Source of the DNA: Deltaproteobacteria bacterium
GTDB taxonomy: Bacteria > Myxococcota > UBA727 > VGSZ01
DNA length: 64,000 bases
Reading direction: 5' to 3'
Assembly: GCA_016177705.1 (NCBI GenBank)
Contig: JACOUT010000013.1
Location: 264,224 to 328,223 of the forward strand
Shown: positions 50,374 through 60,520 of the stretch, piece after piece
Layout of the letters: each line of letters opens with the position of its first letter
How positions within the stretch are numbered: the first letter of the stretch is position 1
Translations under genes and position numbers: made by a program
The notes under the pieces: model-generated
Told to the model about the DNA's origin: nothing
Database searches by the model: none
What the model saw: only the letters and a program-made list of their open reading frames with translations

Positions 50374-53261
50374 CACGGCCACCGGCCGGGCGCGTCCTTG
50401 GCCTGCCCGGACCACCAGTCGTTCCACGCCTGCAGGCCGGTCTCGCGATCGGCGCGCGAGGCGTCGAACCGGTAGCCGAAGAACTGCCCGGTCAGCTTGT
50501 TCAGCTCCGCCTGCGAGCCCCTCCTGATGTGCTCGTCCGGCGAGCGCAGCCCGTCGATCAGCCAGCGCGTGCGTGGCACCGCCTCGTTGTCGGCGATCCA
50601 CGCCCGCCAGCGGCGGTCGGCGGTGCCGAAGTCTTGCTTGGTGATCTCGACGAGCGCGCGCTGGGCGTCGTCCGACAGCTCGACCGGCCGCGTGCCGAGC
50701 AGCTCGACCAGCGCCAACAGGGCGGCGCGATCGCGCAGCTCGGCCGCCGCCAGCACGGCGCGCGCGCGCTGGAAGTCGTCGCCGCGGCGCAACAGGTCGC
50801 GCACCCCGGCCACCACCTTCTCGAAGTCGGGCGCGTCGCGGTAGCCGTCGAGCACCTCGAGCGCCAAGGTGGCGACGGCGATCTCGGGGTCGAAGATGCG
50901 CAGCGCCAGGCGCGGCAGCGCCGCCGGCACGCGCAGCGCCGACAGCGCCCAGACCGCGGCGTAGCGGTGCAGCCGATCCTCGTGGTCGAGCTCGGCGATC
51001 AGGATGGGCGCCGCCAGGTCGGCGCCGAAACGCACCAGGCAGTGCAGGCAGTCGGAGAACTCCACCACCTCGGGGCGCGCGCTCATGCCGCCGAAGGGGT
51101 GCTCGGCGAGCGAGCCGGGGAAGTAGCGCGCGAGCGACGGCAGCACCGCCAGCCGCTGCGCCAACACCGACAGGAGCGCCTGCCGACGCTCGCCCTCGCC
51201 CTGCGTGGCCAGGCGGCCCACCAACGCGTCGTTCTCGTCGTCGTCGTGCGCCAACCACGCGCGGTGCGTGGCGAGCAACAGCGACTCGCGCGCGCGCGCC
51301 CCCGGCGAGGGCGCGACCGCCCCCTGCATGGCGGTCTCGTCGAGCAGCGCCGCCAGGTCCTCGCTCCGGGCCGGCTCGGCGTCGTCCTCGTGCCAGGGCG
51401 GCTGGGCGGGTGCTGGACCTTGCTCGGGTGCGGCTGCGGGCTCCTCGGGCGGCGGCATCGGTTCACCGTCGGGGATCGAGCTCAAGATGGGCGCGGCTGC
51501 GCGCCGCGCGCGCGGCGCCAGCTCGGCCAGCATCGCCTCGTCGACCTTCACCTGTTCGTCGTCGTCGCGCTCCTCGTCGATGGGCGCGCGCGCCGCGGGC
51601 GCGCTCTCGACCGGCGCGCTCTCGACCGGCGCGCTCTCGACCGGCGCGCTCTCGACCGGCGCGCTGTCGGTGGGCACCTCCAGGCGCGCCCCGGCGACCG
51701 CCGGTGCGGCGGTGAGCGCGGCGCCGAGCGCCGCCACCGCGGCCTCGTCGAGCCGCACGTCCTCGTCGTCGGGTAGGCCGTCGGCCCACGGCATCGCCAC
51801 CGCGCTCTCCGGCTCCGACGAGAGCGCCGCCGGCGCCTCGAGGGCGCTGGCGGCGTCGATCACCGAGATGTCGATGTCGATGGTGGGCATGGCGCGCGCC
51901 GGCGCGCGCGCGGCCACCGCGATGGGCTGCTCGAGCTGCGGCTCCTCGGCGACGGCGCTGGGCAGCCTCCCTACCTCGAGCGCGGTGGGCGCTCCGAGCT
52001 GCGCGCGCAGCGCCCGCTTCTTCCTCAGGATCAAGTTGCCGAGGCCCTTGCCCAGGCGCGGCACCACCATGTGCAGCTCGGCCAGCGCCGAGGGTGGGAT
52101 CGAGCGGCCCGAGGCGTCGCCGTACAGGACGCCGATCAAGCGATCGCCGACGAGGATCGGCAAGAGCAGCACCGCGCGCGGCTTGCGCCCGAACAGGCGC
52201 ACCAGTGGGTCTTCGCGCTTGAGCGGCCCGAGGAACGGGCTCCGCATCGCGAACACCTGCCCGAGCCCGTGCGGCCCCTCGGCGGGCAGCGCGAAGGACG
52301 AGATGTCCTTCTTCGCCAACAGCGGGTCGATCACATCCCAGCCGACGAAGCCAGGCCCGTCGGGGGTGCGCTGCTGGATGAAGATGGCCACGGTCGACAG
52401 GCGGCGGTAGGCGAAGCGCAGCACTACGTCGAGCATGGCGTCGCGCTCCTCGGCGAGCGCCAGCTCGGCGATGGCGTCGTCGACGGTCCACAGCACGCGC
52501 TCGTTGCGCCGCCGCACCTCGGGGTCGCGCGCCGCGCGCTGCTGGGCGGCCTTGGCGGCCGCCTGGGCCTCCATGGAGCCGCCGTCGATGGCCTCGAGCA
52601 CGGGCGCCGACGGCGTGCCCGCGTCGAGGCCGGCGTGCGCCGCCACGCTCCATCCGCTCGCGTCCTGCGCGGCCGGCGTCGGCGCGGACGGCTCCTCCAC
52701 CTCGGCCGGCGGTGCGGCGCGCGCCACCGACGCCAGCGCCGGCCGCGCGTGCCAGGCCTCGGCGGCGGCGCGCAGATCCTCGGCGTGCTCACCCCCCTTG
52801 CCGAGCACGGCCTCCAGGCGCGGCGGCACCGCCACGCCGTACAGGCGCGACAGCGCCCAGGCGATGCGGGCCTGCGTCGCCGTGGCGGGCCGCACGTAGA
52901 CGCTCAGCATGAAGCCGATCTCGTCGAGCAGCGCCAGGTCGGGCGGCCCCGAGACGGCGAGCAGCAGGCGTCGGCCGGACAGCTCCACGGGCACCACGGC
53001 GTGCTTCTCGGCGATGCGCCGGGGGAACAACGACGTCACCGCCGGGGCAACCGCGCCGAGCTCGCTCTTGCCGACCGCCTTGGCGTGGTAGGCGCGCTCG
53101 AGCAGCGGCAACAGCGCGGCCTCGTCGACAGCGCCGAGCTCGAGCAGCGCGGTGTCGAGCGTGCCCCCGAGCAAGACCTGTCGCTCCTGCGCCTCCTCGA
53201 CGCGCGCCTGCGGCAGCACGCCTTCCTTGCCGAGCAGCGCGGCGAGCGGATCGGCGATCAC
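50373..53261 (-). CDS. MshEN-GAF-HEAT multidomain protein
   Basis: This 962-aa protein opens with a MshEN/GspE-N domain (PLAALLGKEGVLPQARVEEAQERQ, LPLLERAYHAKAVG), a module that can bind c-di-GMP, then an Ala-rich stretch. A GAF-like domain (residues about 270-420) follows, with AIFIQQRTPDGPGFVGWDV and LLLPILVGDRLIGVLYGD. Next is an acidic, repeat-rich linker containing four VESAP units. The C-terminal 350 residues are HEAT-like helical repeats (FGADLAAPILIAELDHEDRLHRYAAVWAL). It may be a signalling scaffold for secretion or motility. The GTG start overlaps the RDD gene stop by 4 nt. Confidence 0.72.
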   Translation of the reverse strand: MIADPLAALLGKEGVLPQARVEEAQERQVLLGGTLDTALLELGAVDEAALLPLLERAYHAKAVGKSELGAVAPAVTSLFPRRIAEKHAVVPVELSGRRLLLAVSGPPDLALLDEIGFMLSVYVRPATATQARIAWALSRLYGVAVPPRLEAVLGKGGEHAEDLRAAAEAWHARPALASVARAAPPAEVEEPSAPTPAAQDASGWSVAAHAGLDAGTPSAPVLEAIDGGSMEAQAAAKAAQQRAARDPEVRRRNERVLWTVDDAIAELALAEERDAMLDVVLRFAYRRLSTVAIFIQQRTPDGPGFVGWDVIDPLLAKKDISSFALPAEGPHGLGQVFAMRSPFLGPLKREDPLVRLFGRKPRAVLLLPILVGDRLIGVLYGDASGRSIPPSALAELHMVVPRLGKGLGNLILRKKRALRAQLGAPTALEVGRLPSAVAEEPQLEQPIAVAARAPARAMPTIDIDISVIDAASALEAPAALSSEPESAVAMPWADGLPDDEDVRLDEAAVAALGAALTAAPAVAGARLEVPTDSAPVESAPVESAPVESAPVESAPAARAPIDEERDDDEQVKVDEAMLAELAPRARRAAAPILSSIPDGEPMPPPEEPAAAPEQGPAPAQPPWHEDDAEPARSEDLAALLDETAMQGAVAPSPGARARESLLLATHRAWLAHDDDENDALVGRLATQGEGERRQALLSVLAQRLAVLPSLARYFPGSLAEHPFGGMSARPEVVEFSDCLHCLVRFGADLAAPILIAELDHEDRLHRYAAVWALSALRVPAALPRLALRIFDPEIAVATLALEVLDGYRDAPDFEKVVAGVRDLLRRGDDFQRARAVLAAAELRDRAALLALVELLGTRPVELSDDAQRALVEITKQDFGTADRRWRAWIADNEAVPRTRWLIDGLRSPDEHIRRGSQAELNKLTGQFFGYRFDASRADRETGLQAWNDWWSGQAKDAPGRWP
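51601..51660. repeat. Four exact 15-bp tandem repeats in the MshEN-GAF-HEAT linker
   Basis: GCGCTCTCGACCGGC repeats four times exactly, then degrades. On the minus strand it encodes the VESAP repeats of the linker. Perfect identity suggests recent expansion. Confidence 0.95.
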
Positions 53262-54445
53262 GCGACGCCTCCTCCCGGGGCACGCACCATGACGCTCCTG
53301 GCGACGATGTCGCCGAGGCCACGGCGCCGCCGGTCGATCAAGAGGCCCCACAGCGGGCCGCTGCCGAACAGCATGGTGCCGAACGCTGAAGCCAGGCCGC
53401 GCACCAGCGCGCGCAGCGCACCCGGGCGCGCGCCGTCCTGCTGGCGCACCACGCGAAGGCCCGCGACCCGGCAGCCGACCGTGCCGCCGAGCACCAGCAC
53501 GCTGAGCGCCTGGTACAGCGCCACCGCAACGAAGGGCGCGCCGAGCAGCACCACCGCCATCGGGATCGGATCGGCGTGCGCCTGGTCGACCACCGGCTGC
53601 ACCGCGGGGCGCACGCCGACGACGACGAGCGCGCCCCACAGCGCCGCCACGACCAGGGCGCCGCCGAGCACGGCGTCGACGGTGCGCGCGAGCGCGAGCG
53701 GCCAGCCGCTGCCGAGCACCAACACCGGCGGTGGCAGGGCCAGCTCGGCCTGCGGAACGGCGGCGGTGGTGCCGGTGTCCACGTCGGCGGGCGCGGCCAC
53801 GGGCGCCACCGTCTGTTGCAGGGGCGGCGGCGGCCGAGGCGCCGGCGGCGGAGGCGGCGGCGGCGGCGGCGGCATCGCCGGAGCTGGGGCGCGCGGCGGT
53901 GCTGGCGTCGGAGCGGCGGCGCGCGGCGCGGCCGGCGGCAGTTGCGTCGCCATGGTGGCCGGGCGCGGCACGGTCTTCGCGGCCAGCCCCTCGACCGCGG
54001 CCGGCGTCTGCTGGCGCGGCAGCGGCCTGAGCACGTCGCCCGCCATGCGCTCCTCGAAGCCGGGCGGGCGGCGGATCAAGGTTGGCCCGTCGGGGTCGAC
54101 GTCGGCCTCGGCCTTCGCGATCGGCGGGTTCGGGTTCCTCGGCACGATGTCGACGGGCGCGGGTGACAAGGGCGCCGGCCGCCGCAGGATGCGTGGTGGG
54201 TCTGCCGGCGCCGCGGAGGGGCGATCCACAACGGTGGCCGGCGGCGCCGCCAGCGGGCGGTCTGCCACCGTCGGAGGCGGCGCTACCGGGGGGCGGTCGG
54301 GCACGGTCTTGGCGGGCTCGACGAGCGCGGCGCCACCGCTGGTCGCACCGGCAACGGGCGCACGAGCGGACGGCAACGCTCGACCGCACTCGCCGCACGT
54401 TCGCGCCGCCGCTTGATTGCGGGCCCCGCAGCTCGGGCAGAACAT
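53258..54445 (-). CDS. Zinc-ribbon RDD-family membrane protein
   Basis: This 395-aa protein starts with a rubredoxin-like zinc ribbon (FCPSCGARNQAAARTCGECG; CxxC...CxxC). About 210 residues of Pro/Ala-rich disordered linker with a polyproline run follow. The C-terminus is an RDD domain: LALARTVDAVLGGALVVAALWGALVVVG, VLVLGGTVGCRVAGLRVVRQ and GPLWGLLIDRRRRGLGDIVARSVMV, with three to four transmembrane helices. The Arg/Asp pattern is typical. I chose the ATG at 54445, where the ribbon begins; the frame is open 19 codons further up. It is co-transcribed with the MshEN gene and may form a membrane platform with it. Confidence 0.8.
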   Translation of the reverse strand: MFCPSCGARNQAAARTCGECGRALPSARAPVAGATSGGAALVEPAKTVPDRPPVAPPPTVADRPLAAPPATVVDRPSAAPADPPRILRRPAPLSPAPVDIVPRNPNPPIAKAEADVDPDGPTLIRRPPGFEERMAGDVLRPLPRQQTPAAVEGLAAKTVPRPATMATQLPPAAPRAAAPTPAPPRAPAPAMPPPPPPPPPPAPRPPPPLQQTVAPVAAPADVDTGTTAAVPQAELALPPPVLVLGSGWPLALARTVDAVLGGALVVAALWGALVVVGVRPAVQPVVDQAHADPIPMAVVLLGAPFVAVALYQALSVLVLGGTVGCRVAGLRVVRQQDGARPGALRALVRGLASAFGTMLFGSGPLWGLLIDRRRRGLGDIVARSVMVRAPGGGVA

Positions 54446-54521
54446 GGGCCTCGGATAGCACAGGCGCCCGGGCGAATCCGAGGTGGCCGGCACGGCGATC
54501 AACGACGCGCGTGCCCGAGCA

Positions 54522-55259
54522 TCACAGGTACCCGAGCGCGGCCTGGGCGGCGGCGAGGGCGGCCAAGGCGGCCGTCTCGGTGCGCAGCACGAAGGCGCCG
54601 AGGCGCACCTCGGTGGCGCCGGCGGCCCGCAGGCGCTCGCGCTCTGCGTCCGTCAGCCCGCCCTCCGGACCGACCACGACCATCAGACCGCGCGCCACCC
54701 GCGCGTCGGCCGCGAGCACCTCGGAGAGCGCCCGCTCGGCGCCGATCACGCCGATCACCGACAGGCCGGGGAAGGCCGAGACGCGCTCGGCCACGGCGGC
54801 CAGGCGCTCGGGCGGCGCGACGGCGGGCACGCGCGCGCGTCCCGCCTGTCGCGCGGCGTCCGCCGCGACCCGCACCAGGCGCTCGACGCGCTTGTCGGCC
54901 CGATCCTTGAGCTGCACCTGCCCGCGCTCCGCGTCGAACAAGACGAAGCTCGAGGCGCCGAGCTCGGTGCCCTTCTGCACCACCAGCTCGAGCTTGTCGG
55001 CGCGCGTCACCGCTTGCACCACCACGAGCGGCGGCAGCGCGTCGTCGGCGGCGTGCACGGTGACGTCGACGAGCTGGCCGGGCGCCTGCAGCGTGCCGCG
55101 CGCGACGCGGCCGGTGCCGTCGAACAGCTCGACCAGCTCGCCGTCGGGCAGGCGCAGCACGCGCAGCAAGCGGTGCGCGGCGGCGGCGGGCAACACGAGC
55201 GTGCCCGCGGCGCCCTCCAGCACGGCGGGCTCGACCCAGGCGCGGCGCAGCGTTGTCAT
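54522..55259 (-). CDS. rsmE: 16S rRNA (uracil-N3)-methyltransferase RsmE
   Basis: This 245-aa SPOUT methyltransferase would modify U1498 of 16S rRNA. It has an N-terminal PUA-like region (AAHRLLRVLRLPDGELVELFDGTGR), KLELVVQKGTELGASSFV, RLVRVAADAARQAGRARVPAV (usual E/A-x-x-Q-S/AxR block), and the SAM knot VVVGPEGGLTDAERERLRAAGATEVRLGAFVLRTETAALAAL. Length is typical. Confidence 0.92.
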   Translation of the reverse strand: MTTLRRAWVEPAVLEGAAGTLVLPAAAAHRLLRVLRLPDGELVELFDGTGRVARGTLQAPGQLVDVTVHAADDALPPLVVVQAVTRADKLELVVQKGTELGASSFVLFDAERGQVQLKDRADKRVERLVRVAADAARQAGRARVPAVAPPERLAAVAERVSAFPGLSVIGVIGAERALSEVLAADARVARGLMVVVGPEGGLTDAERERLRAAGATEVRLGAFVLRTETAALAALAAAQAALGYL

Positions 55260-55291
55260 CAGCGGATCATCTGCGTGCCATCAGCGCGCCG

Positions 55292-55738
55292 CTAGCGGGC
55301 GGCGAGCAGGTCGTCGGCGCGGCGCAGCCGCCGCGACAGCTCGCGCGCGATGTTCATGACCAGCAGCGTGTAGCACTTGCCGTCGGCGATGTAGCGCTCG
55401 CGGAACACGGCGTAGCTCCAGCACCAGACGCTCGAGTCGGCGGTGGCGATCACGGCCGCCGAGCGTGGCTGCATGTCGATCAGGCTCATCTCGCCGAACG
55501 ACTCGCCGGTGCGGATCTTCCACAGCGTGATGTCGCCCTCGCGCGCGTGCTTGATGACCTCGAGCGCACCGCTCTCGAGCACGTACAGGTCGCGCGCCAC
55601 GTCCGACTCGTGAAACACGGCGCCGCCCTTGGCGACGGTCTTTTCGACCGCGGCCTCGGCGAAGATTCGGAGCGCGTCCTCGGCCAGCCCGCCGAACAGT
55701 GGCAGCTTGCCGAGGTCGCCGGCGCTCGGGCGGGCCAT
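55292..55738 (-). CDS. Cyclic-nucleotide-binding domain protein
   Basis: This 148-aa CAP-like effector domain has LGKLPLFGGLAEDALRIFAEAA at the start, GGAVFHESDVARDLYVLESGALEVI and GESFGEMSLIDMQPRSAAVIATADSSV, the phosphate-binding cassette. The R of QPRSA is the cyclic-phosphate Arg. There is no DNA-binding helix-turn-helix, so it is an isolated sensor domain. I chose the ATG at 55738; an upstream start in frame would add nine residues, including FF. It is divergent from the small Cys protein. Ligand cAMP or cGMP is not decided. Confidence 0.85.
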   Translation of the reverse strand: MARPSAGDLGKLPLFGGLAEDALRIFAEAAVEKTVAKGGAVFHESDVARDLYVLESGALEVIKHAREGDITLWKIRTGESFGEMSLIDMQPRSAAVIATADSSVWCWSYAVFRERYIADGKCYTLLVMNIARELSRRLRRADDLLAAR

Positions 55739-55818
55739 GAAAAAAACGTAGCATGAATCCGGCACACGGCCAGGGGCCGGCGCTTGCCGGGTCCCGTCGA
55801 CGGTGCTCCGCTCGCCCC

Positions 55819-56022
55819 ATGGATCTGCCGATCACGCCGGAGCTGAAGGAGGAGGTGGCGCGCTTCCGCCTGGCCTTCTGCTGCGAGCACTGCCTGCACT
55901 TCGCCGACGAGCCGGGGGCCTGCGACCTGCTTTACCCGGTGGCGCCGCACCGCCGCGCGGCCTTCGAGCGCCCGCCGCCGGGGGCCCGGCTGGTGTTCTG
56001 CAAGATGTTCGAAGCCCGCTGA
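55819..56022 (+). CDS. Small Cys-rich (putative zinc-binding) protein
   Basis: This 67-aa protein begins MDLPITPELKEEVARFRLAF. The sequence CCEHCLHF and the later ACDLLYP and FCKMFEAR give spaced cysteines, probably one zinc or iron site. It has no signal peptide. Such 60-70-aa Cys proteins are found in Myxococcota but I do not recognise a function. The ATG is 80 bp from the divergent cyclic-nucleotide-binding gene. Confidence 0.6.
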   Translation: MDLPITPELKEEVARFRLAFCCEHCLHFADEPGACDLLYPVAPHRRAAFERPPPGARLVFCKMFEAR

Positions 56023-56109
56023 CCGCCGGCCCGGGACGTCTGTCGAGTTGACACGGTTTCGTCGAGTGTGGGAGGAAGCGCCGCGGATGGGATTACCGTC
56101 GGGGCAGAC

Positions 56110-56379
56110 ATGACCAAGCTCGGCAAGAAGTTCACGTGCTGGAAGTGCAGCACCAAATTCTACGACCTCAACAAGCCCTCGGCGAAGTGCCCGAAGTGCG
56201 GCACCGACCCGGCGGAGGATCCGAACAGGGGCGCGCCGGTGGCGGCAGCTCCCGCGTTCGGCGCCGAGCTGGTCGAGGAGCCGGACGACGACCTGCCCGA
56301 GGAGCCGGGTGAGGAGGAGGAGCTCGAGGACGAGCCCCTCGAGGACGACGGTGGCGCCACCGCCGACGACGAGTACTGA
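56110..56379 (+). CDS. FYDLN acid family protein (TIGR02300-like)
   Basis: This 89-aa protein has an N-terminal basic segment with a zinc ribbon: CWKCSTKFYDLNKPSAKCPKCG (CxxC...CxxC with the diagnostic FYDLN). A highly acidic tail (PDDDLPEEPGEEEELEDEP) follows. This family is widespread in Alpha- and Deltaproteobacteria and of unknown role. A -35-like TTGACA at 56048-56053 lies 56 bp before the start, but no matching -10 is clear. Confidence 0.9.
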   Translation: MTKLGKKFTCWKCSTKFYDLNKPSAKCPKCGTDPAEDPNRGAPVAAAPAFGAELVEEPDDDLPEEPGEEEELEDEPLEDDGGATADDEY

Positions 56380-56459
56380 GCTTCGGGCACGCCATCGCTC
56401 TTGCCGGGCTCCATCGGCCCTGCTACGCGACAGCGTCGATTCATCACTCGAGGTCCGCC

Positions 56460-56594
56460 ATGGCGTCCGCGTGCAAGCAATCCGAGACCGTCCGCCGACG
56501 AAAGCTGCGTACCCGCGGCAAGGCGCGCAAGAACGCGCTCGCGAACCACGGCACCACCAAGTCGCGCGCAGAGCTGTTCGCCGTCAAGGGCTGA
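56460..56594 (+). CDS. 44-residue basic protein, function unknown
   Basis: This 44-aa reading frame begins MASACKQSETVRRRKLRTRG and ends KSRAELFAVKG, with about 11 Arg/Lys residues. GGTCCGCC precedes the ATG. The RRRKLRTRGKARKN core resembles very short basic proteins seen in Myxococcota genomes (ribosome- or nucleic-acid-associated?). It sits alone between FYDLN and the SpoU gene (convergent). Gene status is supported by start, stop and composition only. Confidence 0.55.
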   Translation: MASACKQSETVRRRKLRTRGKARKNALANHGTTKSRAELFAVKG

Positions 56595-56608
56595 AGGTCC
56601 CTCGAGGG

Positions 56609-57454
56609 CTAGCGGGCGCGCCGCTGGCGCAGCGCCTCGTAGAGCAGCACGGTGGCGGCGTCGGCGGCGTTCAGGCTGGTGTCCGCAGCCGCCATCGGGA
56701 TTGAGACCACGAAGTCGCAGGCCTCGCGCGTCAGGCGTCGCAGCCCGCGATCTTCGCCTCCCACCACCACCGCCACCGGCCCCTGTAGATCGACCTGCCA
56801 GGGCGCCTTGTCGGCGTCGGCCTCGGCGCCGACGATCCAGGCGCCCCGCTCCTTGAGCTGCTCGAGCGCGCGCCGCAGGTTGCCGACGCGCGCCACCGAC
56901 AGGCGCGAGAGCGCGCCGGCGGCCGCCTTGTGCGCGCTGGCGGTGCAGCCTGCAGCGCGGTCCTGCGGCACCACCAGCAGCGACGCGCCGAGCGCGTAGG
57001 CGGCACGCGCAGCAGCGCCCAGGTTGCGCGGATCTTCGACGCCGTCGAGCACCAAGGTCAGATCCGGCGCCTTGGCGAAGCCCTCGATGGCCGCGTAGGG
57101 GTACGGCCCGCAGCGCAGCACCGCGCCCTGGTGCACCAGGCCACGCCCAGCGAGCAGATCGAGCGCGTCGGCGTCGACCTCGTTGATCGGCACGCCTGCG
57201 CGGCGGGCGACCTCCGCGAGCGGCTCGAGCGCCGCCCCTGACTGCAGGTAGAGCCGCTCGGCGCGCGCGCGCTGGTGGGTGAGCACGGCCTCGACCGGGT
57301 GCCGGCCGACCACGCACAGCTCCGGCGCTAGAGCGCTCGTCGACGCTACGCCCTGCGCGCGATGCCGCGGGCGCGACGGTGGCGGGCCTCGTCGCGGCCC
57401 CGGCGCCGGGCCTCGCGCCGATTTGCGCGCGTCGTCGCGCGGCGGCTTCCTCAC
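56609..57454 (-). CDS. rlmB: SpoU/TrmH-family 23S rRNA 2'-O-methyltransferase (RlmB-like)
   Basis: This 281-aa SPOUT enzyme has a basic disordered N-terminus of about 40 residues, then a substrate-binding domain (VVGRHPVEAVLTHQRARAERLYL). The knot has all three SpoU motifs: LDGVEDPRNLGAAARAA, VVVGGEDRGLRR and SIPMAAADTSLNAADAATVLLYE. It likely methylates a Gm in 23S rRNA. The GTG at 57454 overlaps the pyrF stop (GTGA) and is preferred over long Arg/Gly-rich upstream extensions. Confidence 0.88.
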   Translation of the reverse strand: MRKPPRDDARKSARGPAPGPRRGPPPSRPRHRAQGVASTSALAPELCVVGRHPVEAVLTHQRARAERLYLQSGAALEPLAEVARRAGVPINEVDADALDLLAGRGLVHQGAVLRCGPYPYAAIEGFAKAPDLTLVLDGVEDPRNLGAAARAAYALGASLLVVPQDRAAGCTASAHKAAAGALSRLSVARVGNLRRALEQLKERGAWIVGAEADADKAPWQVDLQGPVAVVVGGEDRGLRRLTREACDFVVSIPMAAADTSLNAADAATVLLYEALRQRRAR

Positions 57455-58209
57455 GCGCGCGCCTGCAGGCCCTGGGCGATCTCGTCGAGCAGGCGCGCCG
57501 CAGCCTCCGCCGGGTCGGGGGCCGAGCGGATCGGCCGGCCCACCACCACGATGTCGGCGCCGTCCCGCACCGCCTCGAACGCCGTGGCCGTGCGCGCCTG
57601 GTCGTCGCGCGCCGGGCTCGCGTCCCTGCTGCGGATGCCGGGAGTTACGATCGCGAGCTCGGGGCCACACTCGCGACGCACCAGCGCCGCCTCCTCGGGC
57701 GAGCACACCACGCCGAACAGCCCCGCGTCCTTGGCGAGGCGAGCGAGGCGCGCGACCACGTCGTCGGGACCACCAGTAAACCCGATCGCCGAGAGCTCGT
57801 TGCCGGTCAGGTGGGTGAGCGCGGTGACCGCGAGCAGCCGGGTGATGCCGGCGCCGGGGACGGTGGTCTTGCCGGCGAGCGCCGCCTGCGCCGCCGTCAG
57901 CATGGCGCGCCCACCCGAGGCGTGCACGGTCAGCAGCGCCACCTCGTGGCGCGCGGCGGCATGCACCGCGCCGGTCACCGTGTTGGGGATGTCGTGCAGC
58001 TTGAGGTCGAGGAAGACGTCGACGTCCTCCTTGCGCAGCGCCTTGAGGATCTGCGGCCCCACCGAAGTGAACAGCTCGAGGCCGACCTTGTAGGTGCCGA
58101 CGGCGCCGCGCGTACGGCGCACCAGATCGAGCGCGCTGTCGAGGTCGGGAGTGTCGAGCGCCAAGGCCAAGCGCTTCGAGAGCGGGAGATCGACCACGCG
58201 TTCAGCCAC
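57451..58209 (-). CDS. pyrF: Orotidine 5'-phosphate decarboxylase
   Basis: This 252-aa pyrimidine biosynthesis enzyme converts OMP to UMP. It has LALDTPDLDSALDLVRRTRG, YKVGLELFTSVGPQ and the catalytic DVFLDLKLHDIPNTVTGAV (Lys-Asp pair). Later come TGGPDDVVARLARLA and IVTPGIRSRD, with GADIVVVGRPI at the phosphate-binding end. The start is a GTG at 58209, overlapping the J-domain gene by 8 nt. Confidence 0.95.
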   Translation of the reverse strand: MAERVVDLPLSKRLALALDTPDLDSALDLVRRTRGAVGTYKVGLELFTSVGPQILKALRKEDVDVFLDLKLHDIPNTVTGAVHAAARHEVALLTVHASGGRAMLTAAQAALAGKTTVPGAGITRLLAVTALTHLTGNELSAIGFTGGPDDVVARLARLAKDAGLFGVVCSPEEAALVRRECGPELAIVTPGIRSRDASPARDDQARTATAFEAVRDGADIVVVGRPIRSAPDPAEAAARLLDEIAQGLQARA

Positions 58210-58741
58210 CCTTCCGCTTCTTGTCGAGGTCGGCGAGCAGCGCCTTCAGCTCGGCGTTGCCGGACTCGAGCACGGTCGCGGTCTGGATGTTCTTGTAGGC
58301 CTTGTCCCACTGGCCCTTCTTCATCTCGAGCAGCGCCGCCTGGTAGAGCTGCTCGCCCTTGGGCGTCTTGGCGACCTTGGTCGCCATCTTCTGCTGCTCC
58401 TTCTGCTCGGCCTCGCTCTCCTCGGTGAAGCGCAGCTTCTTGGCGCGGTCTGGGCCGCTGATGTCGGCGACGTATTTGATGCGCTTCTTCTCGTCCTTGA
58501 GGATGGTGTAGGCCTCGGTGACGCGCTTGTAGATCTTGTGCACCGCCGCCTTGGTGACGTCGTCGGCGATGTGGAAGAACTTGTCGGGGTGCAGCGCGCG
58601 CGACAGCGCGTAGTAGCTGTCGCGCACCTGATTGCCGGCCGCGGACGACGGCAGGTTGAGCACCTGGAAATAGTCGAGCCCGTCGATGGTGGCGGCGAGC
58701 TGTTGCAGTTGCGGCCAGAACTGCGGCTGCGTGTAGTCCAT
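58202..58741 (-). CDS. J-domain co-chaperone with TPR-like tail
   Basis: This 179-aa protein has a DnaJ-type J domain: GLDYFQVLNLPSSAAGNQV, YYALSRALHPDKFFHIADDV with HPDK, and YKRVTEAYTILKDEKKR. A coiled charged linker and a C-terminal helical pair (LYQAALLEMKKGQWDKAYKN) resembling one TPR follow. It lacks the Cys-rich and client domains of DnaJ. It is encoded immediately after the Hsp70 gene (3 bp apart), so it is likely its dedicated co-chaperone. Confidence 0.87.
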   Translation of the reverse strand: MDYTQPQFWPQLQQLAATIDGLDYFQVLNLPSSAAGNQVRDSYYALSRALHPDKFFHIADDVTKAAVHKIYKRVTEAYTILKDEKKRIKYVADISGPDRAKKLRFTEESEAEQKEQQKMATKVAKTPKGEQLYQAALLEMKKGQWDKAYKNIQTATVLESGNAELKALLADLDKKRKGG

Positions 58742-58744
58742 CGG

Positions 58745-60340
<1,596 letters not shown>

Positions 60341-60363
60341 GCAATGCCCTCCGGGCCGGCGCA

Positions 60364-60392
60364 GCATCGAAAGGGTGACGCGCCCGTGTCAA
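60364..60392 (-). promoter_or_regulatory. Possible -35/-10 upstream of the Hsp70 gene
   Basis: On the minus strand TTGACA (60387-60392) is followed after 17 bp by CGATGC, 24 bp before the ATG. The -35 matches sigma-70; the -10 is weak. The divergent region to the next gene (180 bp) shows nothing else clear. Confidence 0.3.
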
Positions 60393-60520
60393 CCATAGGG
60401 AGAACGAAACGGCCCCTTGCCACGTTCAAGCTGGTAGGCGGACCGGCAGAAGCGGCGGAGGGGCTTGCTTCTTGCTAGTCTGAAGGTGGCGGTCGTGACG
60501 GTCGAGGCGGAGGTGGGGCG

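Noticed and set aside
52071..54416. 781-codon plus-strand frame antisense to the MshEN and RDD genes
   Set aside because: No start context or motifs; the minus strand has clear domains.
56048..56080. Promoter with TTGACA before the FYDLN gene
   Set aside because: No acceptable -10 at 16-18 bp, so kept only as a note in the gene entry.
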